Source: Rhodoplanes serenus
GTDB taxonomy: Bacteria; Pseudomonadota; Alphaproteobacteria; Rhizobiales; Xanthobacteraceae
Assembly: GCA_945893145.1 (NCBI GenBank)
Contig: CAMDDZ010000023.1
Location: 1 to 64,000 of the forward strand
Direction of reading: 5' to 3'
DNA: 64,000 bases
The notes under the pieces were generated by a model, which was not told where the DNA came from, did not search any database, and worked only from the letters and a program-made list of their open reading frames with translations. Position 1 is the first letter of the stretch. Every line of letters begins with the position of its first letter. The translations under genes were made by a program, and so were the position numbers. Shown here piece after piece: positions 44,576 through 51,810 of this stretch.

Positions 44576-44984
44576 AAAAGGGTCCTGACGATTGTTATCT
44601 GCGCGGTGACGTGCGTTTCACCACTTCCCCACGCGAGGGGGATAACGAGACGATAACCGTGGAAATGATTCTAAGCCAAATCGGGAAACTCGAGAAGGCG
44701 GAATTGCACATGACGCCATTGCGCGAATCTATCGCGCCGCCGCGCGCTAATGACGCACTCGCTGCGATGCCGATGCTCATCGCAGGACGCGCGTCGGCCC
44801 GGCGCGGTGCGAATCCAGACGACTCGCCAGCCTCTCTTTGTGCGAACAAGTTCGTGCCGGGCTTGATCACGCTGATGGAAGGCCGATGCGACCTGACGAT
44901 GATCTTCAGTCCTGCACGAAAGCGCGGCCGCAATTTGTTCCACAACAGGGAGTCATTGACTTCCGGGTCGCGGTTCCATCGGCA

Positions 44985-44999
44985 TTAACGTTATATTAA
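44985..44999 (+). promoter_or_regulatory. CtrA-like box 1 (TTAA-N7-TTAA)
   Basis: TTAA at 44985-44988, seven bases CGTTATA, TTAA at 44996-44999 followed by CC. This matches the full CtrA binding consensus TTAA-N7-TTAAC known from alphaproteobacterial cell-cycle control. The core TAACGTTA is palindromic. It lies 137 to 123 bases before the ATG at 45122. Confidence 0.65.
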
Positions 45000-45016
45000 C
45001 CACGGTTCCATCGTTA

Positions 45017-45031
45017 TTAACGTTGTATTAA
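45017..45031 (+). promoter_or_regulatory. CtrA-like box 2 (TTAA-N7-TTAA)
   Basis: TTAA at 45017-45020, seven bases CGTTGTA, TTAA at 45028-45031 (continuing TTAA). Same consensus as box 1, exactly 32 bases downstream. A TTGACG at 45040-45045 is a possible -35 hexamer; no convincing -10 is seen. The box lies just upstream of that hexamer, consistent with CtrA activation or repression of the downstream gene. Confidence 0.65.
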
Positions 45032-45121
45032 TTAAGGGATTGACGGTTTTTGAGTCACAGTTAATGGTTGCTCCCGTAAGTGTGGGAGGCCTTCGTGGGG
45101 TTTCGGGACGAGCGGCCTTCT

Positions 45122-48100
45122 ATGTTTTGGTGTTTCAAGAATCTTTTGTGTCTCGGTCTCGTTTCAGCGATCTTGATTTCCGGCCTGCAGACGGCTGCCG
45201 CTATCCCTTCACCTGAACTGATCGTCGGCTCGCTCGTCAGCCTGTCCCAACTGCTGGCGCTCGCCTCCGCTGTTTTGGGTGGCGGCGCGGTCTACGCAAC
45301 CGCCAGGGCCCGCCGCCAAGGTTCGCGCGTTGGCGCGCGCGCCTTTCAGCTGGTTGGGGTCGGCATGTTCTTGCTGCTCTGCGGGTCGATCGGATTCAAC
45401 ATCTACCAGTCCGTCGATCGCAGCAACGAACGGCAGGCCCGCCTCGAAGAGACGCTGATGCGTCCGTCGCGCCTGCCGGGCGCGTTGCGTGGCGATCCCG
45501 AAATTCGCGAGATCACGTACGCGCAGCAGCTTCGCCATCCCAATGGCATCAGCACGGCGGACGCCGAAGCGCTCCTGAAGGCGAAGCAGACCGGCGCGCG
45601 CAACGACGTTGTCTTCATTGACGTCCGCGAACGCGCTGAACGGGAAGCCGGAAGCATCCCCGGCACAACATTCATCCGGTTTCCGGATTTTGCCGCTTTG
45701 GGCATGAACCTGGACGGTAAGCGCGCCGTGCTGTTCGATAGCAATGGCGATCGCAGCCATGAAATCTGCGAGGCGCTCAAGCGGCAAAGCATCGACTGCC
45801 GCTTCTTCGTCGGCGGCATTCAGAAATGGCTCGCCGAAGGCCGCGCCGTCGAAGGCGCCGTGAGCGGGCTAGGCACGCTGCCGCGTTATCCGAACGACCG
45901 CGTGTTGCTTGATACGGCGGAGGCGCGCCGTCTCGTTGGGAGCGAGAAGGCGGTCTTCGTCGACATCCGCTCTCCCGTCGAATTCGCCAACAACGGCCAT
46001 CTGCCCGAGGCCATTAATTTTCCGATCCTTCGCATTCCGACGGCGGACTTGGGCAAAGCATTCGGCGCAATCCCAAAACGCCCGATCGTGCTGCCATGTT
46101 ATGATCGGCGGGGTTGCCTCTTCGCTGAACTTGCCGGCCTTGAGTTATCACGCGGCGGCCATGACGTTCGCGGGCGCTACACCGAGCCGTGGCTTTATTT
46201 CATACCCGGCGGATATTTGACCGCTGAGCCAGAGCGCACCGTTTGGGGCAAGGCCGCGTTGGTGCTCGCGGGCTGGTTGAAGGCCGTGTCCCCGTGGACC
46301 GGAGTTGTCGGGGCAATCCTGTTGCTCGCTCTGATTTCCCGGCTCCTGATCCTGCCGTTTTCACTCAAAGCCGAGCGCGATCAGATTCGCTCGAGGGCGG
46401 CGGCCGCCGAGCTCGAGGCCATCAAGGCGAAGCTTCAGCACGATTCCATCCGCAAAGGCCGGGCCATCTGGGCATTCTACCAGCGCCATGGGCTGACGCC
46501 CGGACGCAACCTCATCGCCCTTTTGTTTCTGCCGATCATGGCGGTTGCGATCATGGCCGTGCAGGAGCTCGCCGTGCAGGCGGGCGGTCCTTTGTGGTGG
46601 CTGCCCGATCTCGCCGTCCGCGATCCGCTGCGCATCCTGCCGATCGTCTTCGCTGTGCTGATCACGCTTTACGTCGACCTGGCGTTGGCGACCACCACCA
46701 AGCAACGCATCGTGATCTGGGTGATCATGCTGCCATTGATGATCTTGACTGGCACGCTGTTCAGTGCGGCCGGCGATCTCTATCTCGTCGCGAGCGCCGC
46801 GCTGCTCCTGATCCAGCGATTGTGGGCGACCGGGCAGTTCCATGCACTCGCCGGCCGTTGGCACGATTGGCGCCTGCCGAACGGCGTTGTCCGGTTGGGG
46901 GCGTCCTCAATGCTCGCCAGCGCCGGCAACAAAGCCTTGCGGCTATCGCAAATGCGCGCCGCGGGCCTGCCGGTGCCGGACGGGCTCCTGCTGACTCCGC
47001 CGTTCTTGACCGTGCTGATCGCGGCCAACCCTGCCGCGCGGCAGCGGATGCTGAATGCTCTCTGGACGAGGCTCGGCCGCCGCAAACTCGCTGTGCGCAG
47101 TTCAGGCGCTGACGAAGATGGCGCATCGCACAGCTTTGCCGGCGTCTTCGAATCGGTCCTGAACGTCGAGCGCGCCGGCCTCGAAGGCGCGATCAACACG
47201 GTGATCGCGTCCTATGTTGCGGAGCGTGTCGGCGTTTATATGAGCCACGAGGGCCGCAGCAGCGTGCTGTTGCAGCAGATGGTCGATGCTGAATACGCCG
47301 GTGTGTTGTTCACGCGGGACCCGGCGGCCAATGGTCTGATGCTCGTAGAACTGGTGCAAGGCACAGCACAGGATTTGGTTTCCGGGCTGGTGCGTCCCCA
47401 GGTCTTCCGGTTCGGGCGCATCACGGGCACGTTGTTGAGCGATGCGCAGCCGCCGATCGATCTCAAGCCGCTGCTTGCGCTTGCGGAGCGCGGCGAACAG
47501 CTGTTCGGCGGTCCGCAGGATATCGAGTGGACCTATGTTGGCGGCCGTTTCTACCTCGTGCAGAGCCGCGACATCACGCGTGCGCTAACCGGCGCGGACG
47601 CCGTGCGCGCCGCAGACCTGAGCCTGGCGCTTGATGCTGCCAAAGGTGCGGCGGCGGCCGAGATCATCTTTGCCCGCAACGAAATGTCGGAGATGCTGCC
47701 GCATCCGACGCCGTTATCGCTCTCTTTGATGGAGGAGATGTGGGCCGCCGGCGGCAGCATCGATATGGCGACGCGGCGCCTGAGGCTTGGCTATCCCGCC
47801 GCAGAGGATAGCCGCTATCTTTTCGCCATTCAGGGCCGGCTCTATGTCGACAAACGCGAAGAGAAACGGCGCGCGTTGCAGGTCGGACGGCTTGCTGCGC
47901 GCCGCTTGTTGCGCATAGCGGACGAGATCGAGCGAGAGTTCCGGCAAGAATTCCTGCCGGAGTTTCTCGTTGAACTTCGCGTGGCCACCGTGGCCGATTT
48001 CGACAAGCTTTCCGGCGACGAGCTTCTCGTGCAAGCGCTGCGCCTGTGGCGGCATTTCCTCGACGACACGCATATTGAGGTCGACGTCATCAATGTCGCG

Positions 48101-49096
48101 GCGCAGTTCTATTTAAGCCATGCGCGCCGGCAGCTGAGCGAGGCTGGTATCGACGCGTCGAGCGTGCTCGGGCATATCCCGGAGACGCTCGAAGGTCACG
48201 CTCTGGTGGCAATCGCAGCCGCGCTGCCAGCGAACCGGCGCCGGCTCATGCTCCACCACTTCGGCCATCGCGCGGTGTTCGACTACGAATTGGCCGACCC
48301 GCGTTTTGCCGAGGCGATCGAAATTTTGGGTAAGATGGTGGCGGCACGCACGCCGCGGACTTCCCCGGATACCGGAATCCGCGAACTGGCGCCGAAGCTC
48401 GCCCATGCGGTTGCCATCGCGCGCCGTTTCCAGACCCTGAAGGAAGACGCCAAGCATCACTCGCTGCGCGAGCTCGCGGTGCTGCGGCGTGTGCTGCTCG
48501 TGCTCGACCGCCGCTTCGATTTTGATGGCGAGGTGTTCTACCTGAATTTCGACGAGCTGAAGACGCTCAACGACGAGACCGCACCGGTGCTCCGCGAGAG
48601 TGCGGCCCAGCGCTCCGAGCAGGCGGCAACGCTCCGTCACACGCCGTCGTTACCGGCCGCCTTGACCGCGCTCGATCTCGAACGAGCATCCGCCGGCGGT
48701 GTCATTGCGGCACACGAGACGCCTGACGGTGTGCACGGCACACGCGTTTCCGGCAGCAGGCTGGTCGAGGGGCGGGCCTGCGTCATCCCCGAGGATGAGA
48801 CGGAACATGCGGCCCGGCTCGCACGCTTTCGGGACGGTGACATCATCGTCGCTGGGATGATCAGCCCTGCCTGGCTGCCGTACTTCTCACGCGCGGGCGG
48901 CTTCGTCTGCGAGCTCGGCGGCTGGCTCAGTCACCCGGCCATTCTGGCGCGCGAGTATGACGTGCCCATGATCGTCGGAACCAATGGCATTGGACACATC
49001 GCGGATGGCAGCCTGATCCGGCTGCATCTCGATGGCCGCGTCGAACTGGTGAAAGAAGCAGTTGAGCGCCAGGAAGCGGCCGCGAATGTTGCGTAG
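45122..49096 (+). CDS. Rhodanese x2 - YidC/Oxa1-like - PEP synthase-like (ATP-grasp + phosphohistidine) fusion protein
   Basis: 1324 residues. Helices at about 6-27, 39-60 and 74-96. Rhodanese 1 at about 143-242 (FIDVRERAEREAGSIPGT) lacks the active Cys (FDSNGDRS); rhodanese 2 at about 262-372 keeps Cys326 in LPCYDRRGC. Residues about 390-570 are YidC/Oxa1-like: Arg407 in ISRLLILPFSLK, a charged loop, YQRHGLTPGRNLIALLFLP, LWWLPDLAVRDPLRILPIV and further helices. Residues 595-820 are a PPDK/PEP-synthase ATP-grasp domain (GNKALRLSQ, AVRSSGADEDGASHSFAG, VLFTRDPAAN, LVQSRDITR). The middle (850-1180) starts EMLPHPTPLSLSLME, as in rifampin phosphotransferases, and the swivelling domain has phospho-His1271 in GGWLSHPAILARE. 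The substrate is unknown. ATG 45122 is preferred to GTG 45080; ribosome site weak. Confidence 0.8.
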   Translation: MFWCFKNLLCLGLVSAILISGLQTAAAIPSPELIVGSLVSLSQLLALASAVLGGGAVYATARARRQGSRVGARAFQLVGVGMFLLLCGSIGFNIYQSVDRSNERQARLEETLMRPSRLPGALRGDPEIREITYAQQLRHPNGISTADAEALLKAKQTGARNDVVFIDVRERAEREAGSIPGTTFIRFPDFAALGMNLDGKRAVLFDSNGDRSHEICEALKRQSIDCRFFVGGIQKWLAEGRAVEGAVSGLGTLPRYPNDRVLLDTAEARRLVGSEKAVFVDIRSPVEFANNGHLPEAINFPILRIPTADLGKAFGAIPKRPIVLPCYDRRGCLFAELAGLELSRGGHDVRGRYTEPWLYFIPGGYLTAEPERTVWGKAALVLAGWLKAVSPWTGVVGAILLLALISRLLILPFSLKAERDQIRSRAAAAELEAIKAKLQHDSIRKGRAIWAFYQRHGLTPGRNLIALLFLPIMAVAIMAVQELAVQAGGPLWWLPDLAVRDPLRILPIVFAVLITLYVDLALATTTKQRIVIWVIMLPLMILTGTLFSAAGDLYLVASAALLLIQRLWATGQFHALAGRWHDWRLPNGVVRLGASSMLASAGNKALRLSQMRAAGLPVPDGLLLTPPFLTVLIAANPAARQRMLNALWTRLGRRKLAVRSSGADEDGASHSFAGVFESVLNVERAGLEGAINTVIASYVAERVGVYMSHEGRSSVLLQQMVDAEYAGVLFTRDPAANGLMLVELVQGTAQDLVSGLVRPQVFRFGRITGTLLSDAQPPIDLKPLLALAERGEQLFGGPQDIEWTYVGGRFYLVQSRDITRALTGADAVRAADLSLALDAAKGAAAAEIIFARNEMSEMLPHPTPLSLSLMEEMWAAGGSIDMATRRLRLGYPAAEDSRYLFAIQGRLYVDKREEKRRALQVGRLAARRLLRIADEIEREFRQEFLPEFLVELRVATVADFDKLSGDELLVQALRLWRHFLDDTHIEVDVINVAAQFYLSHARRQLSEAGIDASSVLGHIPETLEGHALVAIAAALPANRRRLMLHHFGHRAVFDYELADPRFAEAIEILGKMVAARTPRTSPDTGIRELAPKLAHAVAIARRFQTLKEDAKHHSLRELAVLRRVLLVLDRRFDFDGEVFYLNFDELKTLNDETAPVLRESAAQRSEQAATLRHTPSLPAALTALDLERASAGGVIAAHETPDGVHGTRVSGSRLVEGRACVIPEDETEHAARLARFRDGDIIVAGMISPAWLPYFSRAGGFVCELGGWLSHPAILAREYDVPMIVGTNGIGHIADGSLIRLHLDGRVELVKEAVERQEAAANVA

Positions 49097-49108
49097 GTGG
49101 CCGCGGCC

Positions 49109-49303
49109 TTAGAGCTGGCCGCTGTCGCTGTCAGCGCTGTCGATCATCGGCTGGCTCATCACCAGAACCTGCTCGCGCTGCGCGGCAAGGCTGTGGGTCC
49201 GGTTCGGCTCTGCTGGAAGCGTCAGCGATACCAGCGGCATCAGCGCAAGACAAACGACGGCCGCCATGTTCGGCCATCCAGTCTTTAAGAGATCGAAGCT
49301 CAT
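49109..49303 (-). CDS. Small membrane-anchored protein, unknown
   Basis: 64 residues: MSFDLLKTGWPNMAAVVCLALMPL with one hydrophobic helix, then a polar Gln/Ser/Asp-rich tail (PMIDSADSDSGQL). Upstream on the reverse strand is AGAAGGAG, then GGAG closer to the ATG at 49303. Not recognised. It is convergent with the large fusion gene, ending 12 bases after its stop; a plus-strand frame over the same bases (49097-49288) looks like its shadow. Confidence 0.5.
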   Translation of the reverse strand: MSFDLLKTGWPNMAAVVCLALMPLVSLTLPAEPNRTHSLAAQREQVLVMSQPMIDSADSDSGQL

Positions 49304-49548
49304 CCTGCCGCTCCAGCTACTCCTTCTTTGAAAGCTAGCGGCGTCCCATGACAGTCGCGTAACAGAATTGGTTACAATTTTAACGGATGAGCGTATTGGC
49401 GCGCAGTTCGTAAATCAGCAGCGCGAACGCGGGGTTACGCGGGTGAACGTGGTTAGGGGCACAGTGCGGTGCCACCGCTTTTCGACCCCCGCTGGCGATG
49501 CCGAGGGCATAACATTACTTAAAAGCCGATGCGATTCGGGGGGCGACT

Positions 49549-50028
49549 TTGCGCGCTGCCATCACTTTTGGGCTGCTGTTGGGGCTGGGCATTTCGCCCG
49601 CGGCGCGCGCGGAGCTGCCCCGGAAAATCAGCACATGTTTTGAGGAATATCTCGCGCCGCTTGCGCTCGGCCAATTGGAAGAGGCGGCGTCCCTCTGCGA
49701 TCAGATTATCAAAGAAAAATCCGCGTCACCGGCGACGCGAGGCGCGGCTTTGGCCCAGCGTGGACTCATTTACGCTCGGCAGTGGCGGATCACGGAGCGG
49801 CTGCCTCAAGCGGTTGAGGCGATCGCAGACATTACCGAGGGTTTGCGCCTGCACGCCCCGGACAAAGACCGCAAGCTGCTGCTTCTCATCGTACGCGCGC
49901 AGCTTTATGTGACGGTTGGCCAAACCAGACGCGCCGCGGACGATTACCTTGCGGTGCTGGCCGAGAATCCGGACGACGCCGTGGCGAAGGCTGGTCTCGC
50001 TCGTCTAGGCCCGCCCGAAAACTATTGA
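49549..50028 (+). CDS. Small exported TPR-like protein
   Basis: 159 residues with a signal peptide (ITFGLLLGLGISPAARA) and a helical repeat region. TPR-like pairs are visible: LALGQLEEAASLCDQIIKE, AALAQRGLIYARQW, and AQLYVTVGQTRRAADDYLAVLAENPDD, the latter a good TPR match. Such periplasmic TPR proteins are scaffolds for other proteins. The start is a TTG at 49549 behind GGGGGG (49538-49543). A terminator for the convergent liv-type gene follows at 50046-50073. No partner can be named. Confidence 0.65.
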   Translation: MRAAITFGLLLGLGISPAARAELPRKISTCFEEYLAPLALGQLEEAASLCDQIIKEKSASPATRGAALAQRGLIYARQWRITERLPQAVEAIADITEGLRLHAPDKDRKLLLLIVRAQLYVTVGQTRRAADDYLAVLAENPDDAVAKAGLARLGPPENY

Positions 50029-50041
50029 GCGGAACGTAAAG

Positions 50042-50073
50042 AAAAAGCCCACCTCGGCGACCGAGGCGGGCTT
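50042..50073 (-). terminator. Rho-independent terminator of the liv-type binding-protein gene
   Basis: On the minus strand an AGCCCgCCTCGG-type arm and its complement (50046-50057 with 50061-50072, one mismatch, loop CGA) are followed on the minus strand by TTTTTC at 50045-50040. It lies 27 bases after the stop of the minus-strand binding protein at 50101. The left gene (TPR-like) is convergent, so the hairpin may also stop its transcript. Confidence 0.75.
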
Positions 50074-50100
50074 CGATTGTGTTTGCTTGCCCTGACGCGC

Positions 50101-51225
50101 TCAGGAGCCGGGCTTGGCCTGCGGCAGTTCGGCGTAGTTGCCCTTGGCGTCCCACTTGTAGACGACGTAGTCCAGAATGGTGATGTCACCCTTCTTGTCG
50201 TAGCTGATCTTGCCGATCACGGTGTCCCAGGTGCCGGCCTTGATAGCGGCGGCGACCTTCTTGCCATCCGTGCTCTTCGCCTTGTTGGCGGCCTGCGCCC
50301 AGACCTGAAAGGCGGCGTAGGTGTAGAGCGTGTAGCCCTCCGGATCGATGTTCTTGGCCTTGAACTTGGCAACGATGGCGGCAGCCGTCGCCTTGTTGCG
50401 CGGGTCGGGACCGAAGGTGAACAGCACGCCTTCGGCGGCCGGCCCGGTGATCGAGGCGAACTCCTTGTCGGCCAGCGCGTCTCCGGCCATCAGCAGGGTC
50501 TTGAGGCCCTGGTCGCGCATCTGACGCAGGATCAGGCCGGCTTCCTGATGATAGCCGCCGACGTAGACGAGATCGATGTTGTTGAGCTTGAGCTTGGAGA
50601 CAAGCGCGGTGAAATCCTTGTCGCCCTTGTTGTAGGCCTCATAGAGCGCGTCCTGCACGCCGCCCTTCTTGAGCGCCTTCCGGGTCTCATCCGCAAGACC
50701 TTTGCCGTAGGTGGTCTTGTCGTGGATGATCGCGATCTTCTTGCCTTTGAAGTTCTTGGCGAGGTAGGCGCCGGCCACCGCACCCTGCTGGTCGTCACGG
50801 CCGCAGACGCGGAACGTGTTCCAGAGCTTACGCTCGGTGAACTGCGGGTTGGTCGAGGCGGGCGTGATTTGCAGCACGCCGCCTTCGGCATAGGCCTCGG
50901 ACGCCGGGATCGACGACGACGAGCAATAGTGCCCGATGACCGCCGACATCTTCATGCCGGCGAACTTCTCGGCGATCGAGCGGGCCTGCTTCGGATCGCA
51001 GGCGTCATCGCCGACCTCGAGCTTGAGCATCTTGCCGAGCACGCCGCCCGCCGCGTTGATGTCGGCGACTGCCATTTCGGCGCCGTTTCGAAGCTGACGC
51101 CCGAAGGTCGCCTCGCCGCCTGTCATCGGGCCGGCGACACCAACCGTCAGGTTCTGCGCGGAGGCAGAGCCAACGAACCCAACGCTTGCCGCAAGCACAA
51201 GACCTGCGAGCCACATCCTTTTCAT
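50101..51225 (-). CDS. livK: Liv-type branched-chain amino acid ABC transporter substrate-binding protein
   Basis: 374 residues with a signal peptide (MWLAGLVLAASVGFVGSASA) and a periplasmic binding fold of the Leu/Ile/Val family: LTVGVAGPMTGGEATFGRQLRNGAEM, the AVIGHYCSSSSIPASEAYAEG loop, and IAIIHDKTTYGKGLADE. It should bind branched-chain or other amino acids, or a related small acid, for a LivHMGF permease whose genes lie 4.2-8 kb to the right on the same strand. The ATG at 51225 has GGGGAG upstream; the longer frame to 51366 has no signal peptide. The terminator at 50046-50073 follows. Confidence 0.93.
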   Translation of the reverse strand: MKRMWLAGLVLAASVGFVGSASAQNLTVGVAGPMTGGEATFGRQLRNGAEMAVADINAAGGVLGKMLKLEVGDDACDPKQARSIAEKFAGMKMSAVIGHYCSSSSIPASEAYAEGGVLQITPASTNPQFTERKLWNTFRVCGRDDQQGAVAGAYLAKNFKGKKIAIIHDKTTYGKGLADETRKALKKGGVQDALYEAYNKGDKDFTALVSKLKLNNIDLVYVGGYHQEAGLILRQMRDQGLKTLLMAGDALADKEFASITGPAAEGVLFTFGPDPRNKATAAAIVAKFKAKNIDPEGYTLYTYAAFQVWAQAANKAKSTDGKKVAAAIKAGTWDTVIGKISYDKKGDITILDYVVYKWDAKGNYAELPQAKPGS

Positions 51226-51355
51226 GCCGTTCTCCCCTGGAGTTGCAGACGAATTCAGTGAGTGTTCAGTGCTTGGACACTTGCTTGGACGCCTATCGAC
51301 ACGGCGTCCACGAAAATCCGCCGAAGCGGTATTTTGCCCGGTTTTGCTGTAAAAA

Positions 51356-51742
51356 TCATCCCGCATTTCCTTGATTTTCTGCGGGAATATCTTGCCTCCG
51401 GCGCCACGTCAGCGGGCTCGATCGCTCATAGAGCCAGTAATATTGAGTCGCCATTTGGGCGGCGCGCGCGGCCTGCCAGGACAAGGCGCCGCAGATCAGC
51501 AGAACCAGCGTGTCTGCCGCATAGGAGGCCGGCGCCAGCAGGCCTCCGTCGAATAGCGCGAAATGCACGAACCGCACCGCCGCTGCGAGCAACGCCATAT
51601 AGAGCACCACATGCCAGAACGGCCGCCAAGTCTGCGCGATGGCGCGGCCGGCAAGCCATGCCGCGCCGCCGCCGATCAGCACGGTAACCAGGGCGACCTG
51701 GAGCGGCGATTCGTCGGCGTAGATGTCAACGAACTCGATCAT
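51356..51742 (-). CDS. DUF6867-like membrane protein of the liv cluster
   Basis: 128 residues with an N-terminal acidic stretch (MIEFVDIYADESP), three hydrophobic segments (LQVALVTVLIGGGAAWLAG, FWHVVLYMALLAAAVRFVHF, ASYAADTLVLLICGALSW) and a hydrophilic tail with ATQYYWLYERSSPL. It resembles DUF6867, small membrane proteins frequently encoded in Rhizobiales branched-chain amino acid transporter operons between the ATPase genes and the binding-protein gene. Here it precedes livK by 130 bases on the same strand but is 3.7 kb from livF. Function unknown. Confidence 0.65.
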   Translation of the reverse strand: MIEFVDIYADESPLQVALVTVLIGGGAAWLAGRAIAQTWRPFWHVVLYMALLAAAVRFVHFALFDGGLLAPASYAADTLVLLICGALSWQAARAAQMATQYYWLYERSSPLTWRRRQDIPAENQGNAG

Positions 51743-51810
51743 GGCACGATGGTATCACAGCGGCAGCGATTCCCGGTATCATCCGGCCGCCTCCGGTCAG
51801 CGAGACATTG

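Larger units (their letters stand above)
44971..45034 (+). repeat. Two tandem 32-bp AT-rich units carrying CtrA-like boxes
   Basis: Units 44971-45002 and 45003-45034 both begin CGGTTCCATCG and match at 27 of 32 bases. Each carries TTAA, seven bases, TTAA. The AT-rich repeat stands out against the GC-rich surroundings and lies 87-151 bases before the ATG of the fusion gene. A 32-bp period is about three helical turns, so two bound dimers would lie on the same DNA face. Confidence 0.85.
44576..45121. other. Spacer with no supported gene; tandem AT-rich regulatory block at its right end
   Basis: About 545 bases lie between the divergent PAP2 gene and the fusion gene. Small frames on both strands (plus 44611-44988, minus 44595-44945) have no recognisable domain, no good start context and unusual composition, so they are not called. 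The right end (44971-45034) holds a 32-bp tandem repeat with two TTAA-N7-TTAA boxes, followed by a TTGACG at 45040-45045. The left part shows nothing else. Confidence 0.6.

Noticed and set aside
44611-44988. A plus-strand frame of 125 codons between PAP2 and the fusion gene
   Set aside because: No domain, weak start, and it runs into the CtrA-like repeat; an overlapping minus-strand frame is equally long.
49097-49288. A plus-strand 63-codon frame after the fusion gene
   Set aside because: It is the antisense of the better-supported minus-strand small membrane protein at 49109-49303.
49356-49372. GTAAC...GTTAC inverted repeat before the TPR-like gene
   Set aside because: A 5-bp arm is within chance for this length and no second copy supports an operator.
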